64,000 bases of DNA from Typha latifolia. Taxonomy: Eukaryota > Streptophyta > Magnoliopsida > Poales > Typhaceae. The DNA is taken from assembly GCA_019914945.1 (NCBI GenBank), contig CM034111.1:8367496-8431495 (forward strand), in the 5' to 3' direction. The notes beneath the pieces are model-generated. The model was not told the DNA's origin, searched no databases, and was given only the letters and a program-made list of their open reading frames with translations. Each line of letters opens with the position of its first letter. Within the stretch, counting starts at the first letter, position 1. The position numbers were made by a program, and so were the translations under genes. Shown here in pieces: positions 33,693 to 45,522 of the stretch.

Positions 33693-35542
33693 TGTCACAC
33701 CCAGCCTAGACACATGACATGCCATGTAACCTGAGAAAACAATCCCAAAAGACATGAAGCCAAAAAAGTAAAAAATTATTATAATTGGAATAAAGTCAAA
33801 GATTTTAATTCAAAAATTAACTAACTAAAATAATATCTAAATTATTCATAAGGTTCAACAACTACTAATCTGACATGAAAAGAAAATCTAAATAACTAGA
33901 ACTAATCCATAAACTCCTAATGTGGAGATTTTAACCTCGAGCTTGGTCTCCAAAATCCAATTTTAAATTATTCTGATCCGCTCCCGAAAAAAATAGATGT
34001 TTAATGAGCTCGATGCTCAGCGAGTAATCTCACTCTATCTATGAATATGTCTAACAATAGAAAAATCAACAAGTGATAAATATAATATAGTGCACAAGGA
34101 ATCATAACTCATATATAACAAATTTCTCAAAATAAATATATTTTTCAGAAATTTTCCAAAACATATGAATTATGAATATTGCACTAACTTGCAAATCTGA
34201 ATAAATCACTCTTTAAACAGAATTTATATATGTTGAAATTAATATCTTGGATACCCGACCAAATTGATAAAATGCCATAGTTTCTCTTTAATTGGTACTT
34301 TGACCGATAGCCACAACGCACTACCAAGTCACCATCAGGATGGTGCCCGAGAATTTTCTATATAGCCGATCCATGTAAGGTTGTAGTAGGTACTTTGTAG
34401 TGTTCTACTAACTTTTCACTGGCCGTTGAGTAAAATTAGAGTTACTGGGACAAAAATTTAGGAATCTTTTTCCTAATCCGACAAGAGTCACTTGGTAGCA
34501 CGCCGCAATGAATATTCTAAGAATCTTTTCCCTGGACTTATCTCTCAAAATGGGTTCCAAATATCTCTTTCACTAAGATAACTCATACTGTCTCAATCTA
34601 AATCAAATCATGATCATATACTTGTAGATTCTTAATTTTTATCAAAAAAAAATCATTATACATAAATTAAATAATGCATAGATGTCAATGTATTTTGAAT
34701 CAAATAATTTTAACTCATACTAAATATCTAAAATCCAATATATCTCATTATCTAAAAGAGATTATTCTAAAATTAAATTTCTAATTCTTAATCATGAATA
34801 CTAATATTAAATAAACATTTCTGTGAACCAATAAAGATTAATGAACCAATAAAATACAATCATGAAAGTCTAATTATCACTGATTTTAATGAACCAATAA
34901 ATATACTTAAAAGAAGAGATCATAGAGATTCAAACATCTTTAAACAGATTTTATTTAATGAAAGAAAATTACTACTAATTTTTCTGAATTAATAAAACAA
35001 AATATGAATGAGAAAACTTGCCTCATGCTTATTAAAATAAATTCTGATTTTAATTTTTTCTTTAAAAATCACTGTTACCGAATCCATCCTTTTTCTTCCC
35101 TTCTATTGACTTTACTGCTTCTGCTTTAGTACCGTGTTTATTGTAGCAGAAGACCCCTTCTCTCTTTTTTTTTTTTTTTGTAAACCTCCTTCCTTCTTTC
35201 TCCTTTCTTCTTCTTTTCTTCTTCTTCCTTTGTTGCACTCCCTTGCCACTTTGCCGCCGATGCTAAAGTTTGCCACTGCCGAAGTCCACTGCTAACGCCA
35301 AAGTTCGCCGCCGCTGAAATCCACACTGCCTTTCTCTCTAAAGTTTAGGATTTCTCTTCTATATATATATTTTTTTATTGCCTAGTATGTATATAAGGAG
35401 ATAAATCCTAGAGAGATACGGGTTTAGTTCTTTTGTTTTCCTAATAGGATTCTAATACTGATTAAAGATAAGTGCATTATCATCCTTATCGTCATTATAT
35501 ATCTTTATTTTATTTGTTTTATTTTTATTTTTGGTTATTACA
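33693..35542 (-). repeat. 3' LTR of element C, family L5 (1850 bp)
   Basis: On the minus strand it starts TGTAATAACC directly after the purine-rich tract TTTTAAGGGAAATAGAA and ends GGGTGTGACA. The first 345 bases of the plus-strand text align with 40656-41000. It includes a purine-rich stretch and an AT-rich middle. L5 and L1 share the start TGTAATAACC, so they may be related families. Confidence 0.85.
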
Positions 35543-35569
35543 TTCTATTTCCCTTAAAAGAAGTTTCGT

Positions 35570-36900
35570 CCTCGAAACTTGCACAATCATAGTTAAAACT
35601 ACTACTATGAAGTAGGTGAATGTTATGACATTCTAGTAAAATACCTAATTTACTTAACTAATGACAATAAGGATCTACAAATTAATTAAATCATACCATA
35701 ACCATCAACTAAATAATTATGGGTATTTCTCTCGCATTTCATCCTCGAGTTCCTATGTAGCTTCTTCAATTGAATGAATTTTCCATTGAATCTTCACAAG
35801 AGATACTATGCGTCTACAAAGTGATTTATTCATGGTATCAAGAATCTTCACAGGCTTTTCTTCATAAGTCATATCTTCACGGATTTGGAGAGGTGCATAA
35901 TCAATAATGTGATCTGAACTTGGCACATACTTTCGCAACATAGACACATAAAAAATATTATGTACTTCTGCTAGTTTAAATGGTAAGGCCCCACCCTATA
36001 AGCTATTGGTCCAACTCTGTCTAGAATTTCGAATAGCCCAATGTGTTGAGGAGTTAGTTTTCCTTTCTTTCCAAATCTAATAACTCATTTCCAAGGTGAG
36101 ACTCTCAAAAATATTTGTTCACCCACTTCAAACTCTAATTCTCTTCTTCTGTTATCATCACAACTTTTCTGGCGATTTTGAACAATTAATAATTTCTCTT
36201 GAATAGCAGCAATCTTCTGAGTAGCATCGTGGACTAATTATGGTCCTAATAACTATCTCTCACCAACTTCGAACCAAAAAAGTGGAGATCTACACTTGCG
36301 GCCATAAAGAGCCTCATATGGAGCCACACCTAAACTAGAGTGGTAACTATTATTGTAGGAGAACTCAATTAATGACAAATAATTGTCCCGTCCCAATTAC
36401 CTTTCCATTCTAAGGAACGAACTCTCAACATAACATATCCTCAAGTGTTTGAATAGTTCTCTCAGATTGCCCATCTGTCTATGGATGGTAGTAGGCAAAG
36501 CTGAAATCCAATCGAGTCTTCAAAGCTGATTGCAGGCTTTTCCAAAATTTAGACACGAAACGTGGATCACAATCAGATACAATAGATATTGGTATTCCAT
36601 GCAGTTAACAATTTCATGTATATAAATCTGGGCTAGTCGATTAAGAGAATGAGTCATCTTGATAGCAATAAAATGAGCCGACTTAGTCAATCTATCTACA
36701 GGCCTTTGGTGTTCAATTTTAATTTGCTGGCAACTTAGAAATTGAGCTACATATTCGACGATATCTCTTTTCACACCATTCCACCAAAATTGCTCTCGTA
36801 AGTCCCTGTACATCTTTGTACTTCCAGGATGGATACTAAAACCTGAACTATGAGCTTCAGTTAAAATATCTTTCTTCAGCTGTTCATTAGCAGGAACACA
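35570..36900 (-). pseudogene. Gypsy integrase and C-terminal domain, element C
   Basis: 36813-36520 encodes REQFWWNGVKRDIVEYV and CQQIKIEHQRP, which then joins directly to VDRLTKSAHFIAIKMTHS: the stretch with the first catalytic Asp is deleted in frame. The integrase middle at 36500-35960 is frame-broken. 35947-35753 encodes the C-terminal region (SMLRKYVPSSDHIIDYAPL and LVKIQWKIHSIEEAT). The deletion alone would abolish strand transfer. Confidence 0.82.
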
Positions 36901-37099
36901 TATTCGACCCTGAAATTTAAGTAATCCCTATGTAGATATTGAAAATTTAGGTACTTACCTTTCTCGAATTCTTCCTTGATGTTTTGGTACTAAGTGTCTT
37001 CTTCTTGCATTACCTTGATGCGGTCTAGCAGTGTAGGTCTAACTGTAAGTTGGCCATATAGAGCTTCAATACCATGTGGTACTATTTCCACCTCAAGTC

Positions 37100-38459
37100 G
37101 TCTGAGATCCTCTAAAAGGTGATGCTAAATTGTAAGCAATGAAATAAGTGCCAATGACGACTTTCTACTTAGAGCATCTGCCACTATATTTGCTTTGCCT
37201 GGGTGGTAATTGATGCTAACATCATAGTCTATGATTAACTCCAACCATCGGCGTTGTCTAAGATTTAGCTTTTTTTGTGTGAATATATATTTAAGGCTTT
37301 TATGATCTGTAGAGATAGAACAAGACTCTCTGTAGAGATAATGATACCAAATTTTAAGAGCAAAAATAATTGCCGCCAACTCAAGTCATGAGTGGGATAA
37401 TTCTTTTCATGAGGCTTTAATTGTCGGGATGTATAAGCAATGACTTTATCATTTTGCATAAGTACACAACCTAATCGATGTCGTGAAGCATCTTTGTAAA
37501 TGATGAAATTGCTACCCACAGTTGGGAGTGAAAGGATTGGTGCTGAAATTAATTTTGTTTTGAGATCCTAAAGGCTATTCTCACAATTATCTATTCATTC
37601 ATATTTCACCCCTTTTCTAGTCAAGTGTGTGAGTGGAAGGGAAATCCGAGAAAAACCTTCTACAAATCTTCTATGATATTTCGCTAATCCCAAGAAACTA
37701 CGCACTTCTGTTACTGAGGTAGGTGTAGGCCAATCCACTACAACTTCAATTTTCTTTGGATCAACACATACTCCTTTACTGATCACATGACCCAGAAAAG
37801 ATACTCTATCCAGCCAGAACTCATTTTTTAAACTTGGCAAATAATTTCTTCTCTCTCAAAGTTTGAAGGACTATCCTTAAATGTTCCTCATGTTCCTCCT
37901 TCTAGAATACATCAAGATATCATCAATGAAAACAACAACATACTGATCTAATTGAGACCTGAATACTCTGTTCATCAAATCCATAAATGTTGTCGATGCA
38001 TTAGTAAGTTCGAAGGGCATAAACGAAAATTCATAGTGACTATAGTGAGTCCTAAACGCTGATTTAGTTATGTCTTCCTCCTTGATTTTTAATTGGTGGT
38101 AGCCTGATCTCAAATCAATCTTGGAGAAGACTTGAGCTCCTTGCAATTGATCAAATAAGTCTTCAATGCGAGGCAAAGGATATCTATTTTTAATTGTAAC
38201 CTTGTTTAGCTCACGATAATCAATACAAAGATGCAAAGAGCCATCCTTCTTTTTCACAAATAAGACTGGTGCTCCCCAAGGTGATACACTAGGCTTGATA
38301 AAACCTAGGTCTAATAATTCTTACAATTGAGTCTGCAACTCTCGTAGTTCAGCCTTTAGCCGGTGCCATTTTGTATGGAGCTTTAAATATTGGTGCAGTA
38401 CAAGGAGTTAAATCTATTGTGAATTCAATCTCACGATATGGTGGTAATCCGAGAAGTTC
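37100..38459 (-). pseudogene. Gypsy RT and RNase H, element C
   Basis: RT fingers and palm at 38257-37877: [32 protein letters not shown] and the catalytic box [11 protein letters not shown] with both Asp present. The RT thumb is at 37840-37595 ([23 protein letters not shown]). RNase H lies at 37519-37125 in two overlapping frames ([17 protein letters not shown], then [17 protein letters not shown] and the end DALSRKS). Frameshifts near 37860, 37560 and 37380. RT residues look intact over 127 codons, but the domain as a whole is broken. Confidence 0.87.
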
Positions 38460-39000
38460 TTAGGGAAAAACATCACGGAAGTCTCTCACAATTGAAAGGT
38501 TCTCTTCTATGCTTGGTGTTGATTTTTGCATGTCTACAATAGATGCTATGTAGCCTTTACAACCTTTCTTAAGTAATTTATTAGCATGAAGTGCATATAT
38601 AATGCTTGTTCGAGGGAACCTTTTCTCTCCCTGAAAGAAAAGTTCAGGTTGACCAGGTAGAGTAAAAATAACTTTTTTCAGCCTGCAATCAACTGTCGCA
38701 TGATGGCGCAGCCAACCAATCCTACCAATAATGACATCAAAGTCATTCATCTCTAGAGATATAAGATCCACGGGAAGGCTCTTGCCCTCAAGTTCCACCA
38801 TGCAGGAATTGCATACATAGTCTAAACATATAGTACTCCTTACTGGTGTAGAAACAACTAGACAAGTATCCATAAGCTCAGGTGTGATAGATAACCTATT
38901 TATAAATGCAGGTGTAGCAAAAAAAATGTGTAGCTCCAAAATCGATAAGTACTTTTGCTGGCATGGAAGAGATGCAAAGTGTACCTTAAACTACAGTAGG
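38460..39000 (-). pseudogene. Gypsy protease, element C, altered active site
   Basis: 38939-38460 encodes the body (NDFDVIIGRIGWL). Just upstream the active site reads VLIDFGATHFF at about 38965-38930, with Phe in place of Ser/Thr in D[S/T]G, followed by a frameshift in a T-run. The catalytic Asp itself is kept. Confidence 0.8.
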
Positions 39001-40550
39001 AGAGTACTCGGCATCCTCTTGAGTCAAAGCATAAACACGCCCTTGAGCCTAAGGCCTTGGTTTTGATGCTCCAGAGCTGACTAAAGATTTTTGATGCTTA
39101 GAGGTAGCTGGTGATCTGTAACTTTGTGCTCCAGGATTTGTAGTGGGTTCTTGAGTTTGATATTGCTAGTTCTGGGGTGCTAAACTCCCTCCTAATGGTG
39201 TCCGACAATGAGAAGAAATATGACCATTATTTCTGCACTTGAAACAAACACGCGGCACTCCATTACAATCAACTCCTATAGAATGCATCAGCTTGCATCT
39301 TGGGCATGGTCCTTAGGGTTTCTGCCTATTGCCACCACTCAAATAGCTTGACATATTCTTTGATTTGCTTGATTGGTTTGCTCGCTGCCTTGGCTTGGAT
39401 TAGGATTAGGTTTTTGCCTTTCGCCTTTCTCTTGCTCTCTCTCCAACTTAGCTTCCTCCAAATGCCTTTCAATAATCACTGCCTTAGTGGCCAACTCAGC
39501 TTAAGTCTTACACTCATGAGAAACAACATGATCCTTATTGTAATTCATTCTTCTGCCTATTGCCACCACTCAAATAGCTTGACATATTCTTTGACTTGAT
39601 TGATTGGTTTGCTCGGCTGCCTTGGCTTGGATTAGGATTAGGTTTTTGCCTTTCGGCTTGCTCTTGCTCTCTCCAACTTAGCTTCCTCCAAATGCCTTTC
39701 AATAATCAGTGCCTTAGTGGCCAACTCAGCATAAGTCTTACACTCATGAGAAACAGCATGATCCTTATTGTAATTCATTCTCAAAAATCATCACTTTATC
39801 TTCCTCCTTTTCAACCCGGTGCGGAGCAAAGCGAGACAATTCAACAAACTTAGCCTCATAATCTGCTACAGACATTCTCTTGTTTTAGGGTGAGCAATTC
39901 TAACTTAATCTGCTTGCGAAGAGTAAAAGGATAATATTTATCATAAAAGAGCTCTAAAAATTTGTTCCAATTCAATTCAGTTTCCTTTCTTTCAAATTGA
40001 CATTTCAACGATCCTCAAACATATAGGATCTAAAGTAGACTTTTCATTCATCTGTGCATTGTAGGTGCTCAAAGATCTGCATTCTCAAAAGCCAAGCTTC
40101 TGCTTCAACTAGTTCAATGGAACCCTAGAAGGATGGTGGCGAAGTCTTGAAAAATTTATCAAACGAAGTACCCCCGCCAACCCTAACTCTAGTGGGCTGA
40201 GCAGAAGACGTAGCTTGATCACTAAGTGTCTGTACTATAGCTTGAAAAACATGAAGTATCTGATTAGCAGGCGCGGAATTAGTGGCAGGACATGTAGGCA
40301 TTTTATTCTGGGTATTAGTCGATGCTGGATTGCTATTAGGAACCACTGACACATAATCTGCCGCAGGGGGTATATCTGCAGGACTCGGGCCAAGCTCAAA
40401 CTCTTCATTAGCAGTAATATTGCTAGCAGTCCTATGAAAATCTCGTACTATACGTCTTCGTCTAGGAGGCGTCGTCTCTAAAAGGATAAAGTCAAACAAG
40501 CAATAAATATAATAACACATTTCTTTTCTATTATCAAAAATGATATATTC
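39001..40550 (-). pseudogene. Tekay-like gag, element C
   Basis: 40520-40125 encodes an N-terminal segment (TTPPRRRRIVRDFHRTA) ending at VRVGGGTSFDKFFKTSPPSF, matching FLKASPPAFRG in element B. Downstream the capsid core is decayed. The C-terminal linker (RHLEEAKLEREQEQAERQ-like, Gln/Glu-rich) is duplicated at 39321-39782, and a CCHC-like remnant lies near 39290-39200. Frames are broken many times. Confidence 0.75.
39321..39782. repeat. Two-copy ~230-bp tandem duplication in gag of element C
   Basis: tctgcctattgccaccactc begins at 39321 and again at 39552; aatgcctttcaataatca occurs at 39461 and 39691. The copies are about 95 percent alike by eye with small indels. Two plus-strand open frames here are shadows of the duplicated gag. 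Confidence 0.9.
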
Positions 40551-40637
40551 TCTCTATATTCTTTCTTTCAGTAATTTATTACTCTGAACTTTGAGACCAA
40601 CCTCCACATGACTCTATTGGTTAGATTTAAAAACCTA

Positions 40638-41000
40638 GGCTCTGATACCAATAATTGTCACACCCCGCCTAGAGACATGACATGCTATGTAACCCAAGAA
40701 AACAATCCCAAGAGACATGAAGCCAAAGAAAGCAAAATTTATTATAACTGGAATAAATTTAATTCAAAAATTAATCTAACTAAAATAATATCTAAATCAT
40801 TTATAAGGTTCAACATCTACTAATCTGACATGAAAAGAAAATCTAAATAACTAGAACTAATCCATAGACTCCTAATATGGAGGATTTCAATCGCGAGCTT
40901 GGTCTCTAGAATCCAACTTTTATTTTGATCCGCTCCTAAAAAAAATTGATATTTAATGAGCTCGATGCTCAGCAAGTAATCTCACTCTATCTAATTCAAA
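40638..41000 (-). repeat. Primer-binding site and truncated 5' LTR of element C
   Basis: TGGTATCAGAGCC at 40650-40638; LTR end GGGTGTGACA at 40656. The LTR copy runs to about 41000 and then breaks in the word tctatcta, where the 3' LTR continues with tgaatatg and this copy changes to unrelated DNA. Confidence 0.87.
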
Positions 41001-41425
41001 AAGCATGAAAAATGTTGATGTAGATGATTTATTTTTTTTGGTTGTTTTGCTCACCTATGGCAGAGAAAAAGGTTGATGTAGATGATGATGGACTATTGGA
41101 TGATGCACAAACACTCCACGTCTAGTCGAATCTTGCTTCTCGATTTCACGATGATGATTGGTTTTTCTCGTTCCTATACAACGGTGATCTCATGCGAGTT
41201 GAGGCTCGTCATACTCGACATGTGGTGGAGTTCGTGATGATCCAACTTTCGTAATGTAGTGTCGAACAAAGGACAAGTATAACGCGGCATAGAACCTAGA
41301 AGGTGGGCCTTCTATACTTGGTGGAAATGGTAATAAAGGTTGGGGAAGATGGGTAGCACGAGTAAATTAATAGGTGACGGAGACAAAATGTGGTTTAGAG
41401 AAGATTTGAATCCTAAAAAACCATT

Positions 41426-41760
41426 GCTCTAATACCAAAATGATGTGAAACAATGAGATAATTAGGATTCTAAGAACAATGATGGTTACAAAGCGGAAAG
41501 GAATGTGATTTTACACCTCCATTCTCAACTAGGGTTTTACACTCAAAACTTACATTGGAGATAAATCTCAAAAAAAATTATTTTTTCATTTACCCCGATT
41601 GAGTAAAAAAGCTGACCTATATATAGATGTTACAAATGACAATAAACAATTATACCGTAAACAATTTTAAAAAAGTAAATATAACTCTAGACACCATAAA
41701 TAGCAAATATATTACAAAAATAATTAACTTAAAACTAATTTCCTGAAGGAGTAATTGCAC
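41426..41760 (-). repeat. Scrap of an LTR with decayed primer-binding site
   Basis: TGGTATTAGAGC on the minus strand (41437-41426) lies three bases from TTTCACATCA, which looks like an LTR end (41441 leftmost). A TATA-like TCTATATATAGG lies at about 41627-41616. The outer end is not defined. 41001-41425 would be its leader, with no coding domain seen. Possibly copia-type. Confidence 0.42.
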
Positions 41761-41989
41761 TGATACATGTGCCTATGTAAATATGTCACTGATATTCGCA
41801 TCATAACCATTTACTTGCATATGAGGCCAAATTCACTATCTTTTCCCAAACTACCCTTCTACTGAGATTGACAAGAGAGTAGTTTCTTCTGTGTAGTGTG
41901 GGTTTCTGGTCAAACATACAAATGCTGCTTATGGAACAGGAAGACACGATAGGGTGATAAATGCTAGCTCTCTCCCCTACGTATGATAA

Positions 41990-42432
41990 CTCTATCTTTT
42001 CTGCAACATATGATTATTTTTTTGACAGATCTTGCTAGCTACAATCACATATTACATTGATTTAAGTGCGGAATAGATCAGATAAACATTCACCAAAAGA
42101 TAACCTTATCTTTTCTAGAATGTACTACGAGATTTTCTTACGGATCATGCTATCTACATTCACGTACTACATGATTTAAGTACGAACTAGATTTGATAAA
42201 CATTCACTAGAAAATGACTTTATCATTTCTGCGACGTATTATGGAATTCTTTTTACAAATCATGCTACTCACATTTACATATTCCACTAATTTAACTGTG
42301 GAATAGATTGATAAATACTCATTTGAAGATTATTCTTTTTTAGCAATGTATTATGTAACTTTTTTATGGATCATGCTATATCTACATTCACGTATTGCGT
42401 TATTTAAGTACGGAATAGATTTGATAGGCATT
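41990..42432. repeat. 115-bp tandem repeat, four diverged copies
   Basis: The landmark cttgct/catgct followed by acattcacgtatt words occurs at 42031, 42146, 42261 and 42372 (spacings 115, 115, 111). Shared text per unit: ttaagtacggaatagat, gataaacattca, ttatcttttctgcaacgta variants. The last copy is cut by the L4 LTR end at 42433. Confidence 0.82.
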
Positions 42433-43338
42433 TGTCACGACCCGTAATAGGAATCATGACCGGCCATGCATCTCAATATACTTGAGACACACGAAGCCTT
42501 AACAATACTTTCTACATGTACGATGGCAAAATAAATAAATAAAATGAAAATCTTCTTTATTAAATTTTATTACTAATTGCAATAACATAAAACAATGTTA
42601 ATGTTTTTGAGTTTTTAAACTAAATAAATAAAACTTCTAATCTAAAGCCTAAAATCTAAAAGAGCGGAAGAGTAAATAGGTGAATCCTAAGTAGGGTGGA
42701 GTCCGGGTACATCTCGCTCAGACGCCCCGCTGACTATTACCTGAGATAGATAAACAAATACAAAAAAAAATAGAATCCATGAGCCAACAACTATAGCTCA
42801 GTGAGTGAAATCCACTCGAAAACTAAATAAAATTCTACATTATATTAATGCTGAAAAAGATTAAACTAACAGCAACAATATCCATAATAATTGCAATAAG
42901 CATGCTCTTTAAATAATAACAATGATAACAATAGAGAGAGAGTCACAACTTGTAACCTTGCATGGTTCCAACATATTAATATCTTTTCAATATTTATACT
43001 GTCATATGTCTCAGTGAGTCTAAACCCTGTGGATCCACACCAACTAGAAGTCACCTCGAGATGACGCTCAGGACTTTTCTTCATAGCTGATCTGGTTAGG
43101 GTCATCAGAGGGTATCACCCTATGATCAACACACTCTGTCTTTTCCTCTAACCGTTGAGAGAAGTTAGAGTCACCTAGAAAATTTTCTTATTCATCCTAG
43201 GACTGTTCTCTAAGCCTGCCAGAGTCACTTAAGAAAGTCACCGCAGTGATCTAATTTAGGACTTTCCCCTGGACTTCCAGATAGACTTAAGTCACCATGG
43301 AAAATCGCAAACAATTTATACCGGGACTTTGCCCTGCT
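42433..43338 (-). repeat. L4 LTR fragment (5' end missing)
   Basis: Its terminus TGTCACGACCC (plus strand) matches the end of the element B LTR, and the text matches 29460-30346 in reverse. It stops at about 43338 inside gag of element G. Tekay-like by family. Confidence 0.82.
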
Positions 43339-44547
43339 TGTTGAAGAAGGTTTCGGCCACGCCCGTATTTCCCACAGCATCTCCATCATCATTTGATTAT
43401 TGATGGCCATCTGTTTGGAAAGAGACCCCAACACGGCTTGAACGCTAGGTTCTTCCGTATTCTGATTAGATCGGGCGGTTCCACGGGTGGAAGTCCTTGC
43501 AATCGTTTCTCCCTCCTCTATTGGGAGAATCTCTTCTTCATCATCTCGCCGTGCAGCCATGGATCTGGTTGTCGTCATTGGAAGCGCTTGTCCGAGGAAA
43601 GGTGGCTCTGATACCAGCTTGATACGATCACACCTCTGGCTATGGAGCTTTGATACCAGCTTGATACGATCTCTCCTTTAGGGCTAAAGATCGCTCTTTT
43701 CTAATTCTCAGATCTGGACTAGATCTTGCACGGAACTTTGAAATAAGATCCCGAAATATTCCGCCGTCGGATTGACGTGAAATTTTGATATGTTTTAGGC
43801 CCGGAAAAGAGCTTTCCAACAAATCAAGTTTCAGGCAAATCGGAGTTGGGGATCTCGAGATATCATTCGTTTAGTGGACGAACGTCAGGATGCTCTGTTT
43901 TGGATCCGTGGATGGAGGCACGAGATCCTAGGTAATGGTGGATGGTGGAGGACCGGCGTTAATGTGGTGGCACCGGTGAAAAGTGATGGTGGAAGGGTTG
44001 TGGTTGATGGAAGGATTAGGGCAAGTGTGGGATAGATTGGACGAAGGGGGAGAAGAGGGCCACCCCTAAGGGACTAGGGTGATTAGCCGGACGAGGGAGG
44101 TTAGAAGCGGCGTCGCCGGGGATTGAGAGAACGGGAGCGAAGAAGACGAAGGAGGCAAGGCAAAACTCAATCTCAATAATCAATAATAATTTTGGTTGCC
44201 TACCACATCCTTTTATAAGCTAACCAACAACTCAAATTAACCCTAAAAACACAATTTTCGTCGACCGCGTTCGAACTCGCCCGACCGCGTTCGAACGCAC
44301 CGAATTAGCTCTTCTGGATTTGCGAACGCGATGCAGGCGTTCACAGTGCGTTCGAACGTACAGTACATTCTCTTCACCACGTTCACAACCCCGTTCACAA
44401 ACCGCGTTCGAACTCACTCCACCCGCGTTCGAACGCGACTTACAGAAAACTTATTTTAATGGAAATTAAACACTAAAACATGAAGCAAAAACACTCCTAA
44501 AGTGAATCCATGCTCGAGACGACATCGGTGAAGTCCGAATCGTATCA
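43339..44547 (-). mobile_element. Gypsy element G: 5' LTR and start of gag
   Basis: LTR 44547-43662 (L2 family, 886 bp; starts TGATACGATTCGGAC, ends GATCGTATCA), then a duplicated primer-binding site, then gag from about 43578 (TTTRSMAARRDDEEEILP) to 43340, where an L4 LTR cuts it. The gag start is closely similar to element F. The LTR carries GTTCGAAC motifs (44255-44435) and a TATA-like ttataagc tract near 44212. It lies just upstream of the Sen2-like pseudogene, on the opposite strand. Confidence 0.85.
43604..43658 (-). other. Primer-binding site of element G, tandemly duplicated
   Basis: TGGTATCAGAGCC at 43616-43604 and a decayed second copy (TGGTATCAAAGC) at 43658-43647, 42 bases apart, each next to a copy of the LTR end ATCGTATCAAGC. 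Only the outer copy abuts the full LTR. Confidence 0.8.
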
Positions 44548-44823
44548 ATCCCCAGGTATTAATTCATGATATCATTGCACATCTACACTACTATGGAAAA
44601 GTTAAAGAAAGGCTATAATTCTAGGGATAACTATATCCATTCCTAGAGCTAAGTTCTTACATAAATTGCAATGGGAAAACAAAAGAATTTTCAACAGAAA
44701 TTTTTTCTTGCTTCGTAATTACTAATAGTTACATTGTAATTTCATGTTCAACATTGGTTTATCGCAGGATTAAAATCAAGTAACTCAGATTACTCCCGTT
44801 TGAGAGTAAATTCCCATTTAGCG
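44548..44823 (+). promoter_or_regulatory. Upstream leader of the Sen2-like gene with a splice acceptor
   Basis: A pyrimidine-rich stretch and tttatcgcag at 44758-44767 look like an intron 3' end; 44768-44823 would be leader before the ATG at 44824. The LTR of element G ends at 44547, so it would have landed in or near a 5' leader intron. The donor site is not visible. Confidence 0.35.
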
Positions 44824-45522
44824 ATGGATCTGTCAGCACCAAGATGGAAGGGTAAGGGCTTTGCAGAAATAGCCAGTGCAAATCATGTCAGCTATAGTCG
44901 TGCAACTTCAAAGCTCTCTATCACTGTCTGAATCTATTGCTTTGCTATCTGGCTGTGATGCTTTACTCAAAGCTGGAACAGAGTTGGTTAAGCTTCTAAA
45001 TCAGTCCTCATTTGGCAAGAAAATTGCCACCTCTAACAAATACAACAAGCAGTGGTTCCAGCTGGGTCCAGAGGAGGCTTAATTTGCCATGCTTTGAGGT
45101 GCCTTAAGATCTCAAGAGATAGTGATGAACCAATGACTGATGTGGAATTATGGGATCACTTGAGAACAAAAAGGAAACCATTCCCTGAACTCTACAAGGC
45201 ATACTCACATCCGTGGTCTAAGAATTGGATCGTGCGATCTGGATCACAGTACAGAGTAGATTTTGTTGCTTATCACCACCATCCTGCCCTTGTCCACTCA
45301 GAATATGCAGTACTTGTGGTTTCAGAAAGTGAAGATGATGAGAGCAATGGTCGACTGAGAGTGGTCTGACTGCACTGCACACTTCGGGTCTGTGGTGGTG
45401 TTGCAAAGACACTGTTGGTTCTTAACATAAAGAACTGTGGCACTGGGAAAGATTTATTGAATTGTTTGAAGGAAGTTATTGTGAGTGAGAGGACAATCAC
45501 ACAATGGATACCAGAGCAGTGA
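44824..45522 (+). pseudogene. SEN2-like: tRNA-splicing endonuclease Sen2-like pseudogene
   Basis: Sen2 is a catalytic subunit of the endonuclease that cuts introns from pre-tRNAs. ATG at 44824 gives MDLSAPRWKGKGFAE, the usual plant Sen2 start. The frame shifts near 44876 (SLSESIALLSGC, then KQWFQLGPEEA), shifts back near 45078 (LRCLKISRD), and runs through the catalytic domain (PELYKAYSH, SGSQYRVDFVAYHHHPALVH). Candidate catalytic residues: Tyr of VAY and His of ALVH, eight apart as in the family, and Lys of VAKTL near 45410. An in-frame TGA at 45367 sits where three residues are lost; the frame is then open to WIPEQ and a stop. No coding intron is seen. It is disabled unless the shifts are sequence errors. 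Confidence 0.85.

Larger units (their letters stand above)
33693..41000 (-). mobile_element. Tekay/Del-like Ty3/gypsy element C
   Basis: Minus-strand order: truncated 5' LTR (41000-40656), primer-binding site (40650-40638), gag, protease, RT, RNase H, integrase, complete 3' LTR (35542-33693). It is the most complete domain set in the window, though every domain has frame breaks. The LTRs share the terminus TGTGACA and most of 40656-41000, and the 5' LTR is cut at about 41000. Confidence 0.88.

Noticed and set aside
39300..39853. Two similar plus-strand open frames with hydrophobic segments
   Set aside because: They are antisense shadows of the duplicated gag linker in element C.
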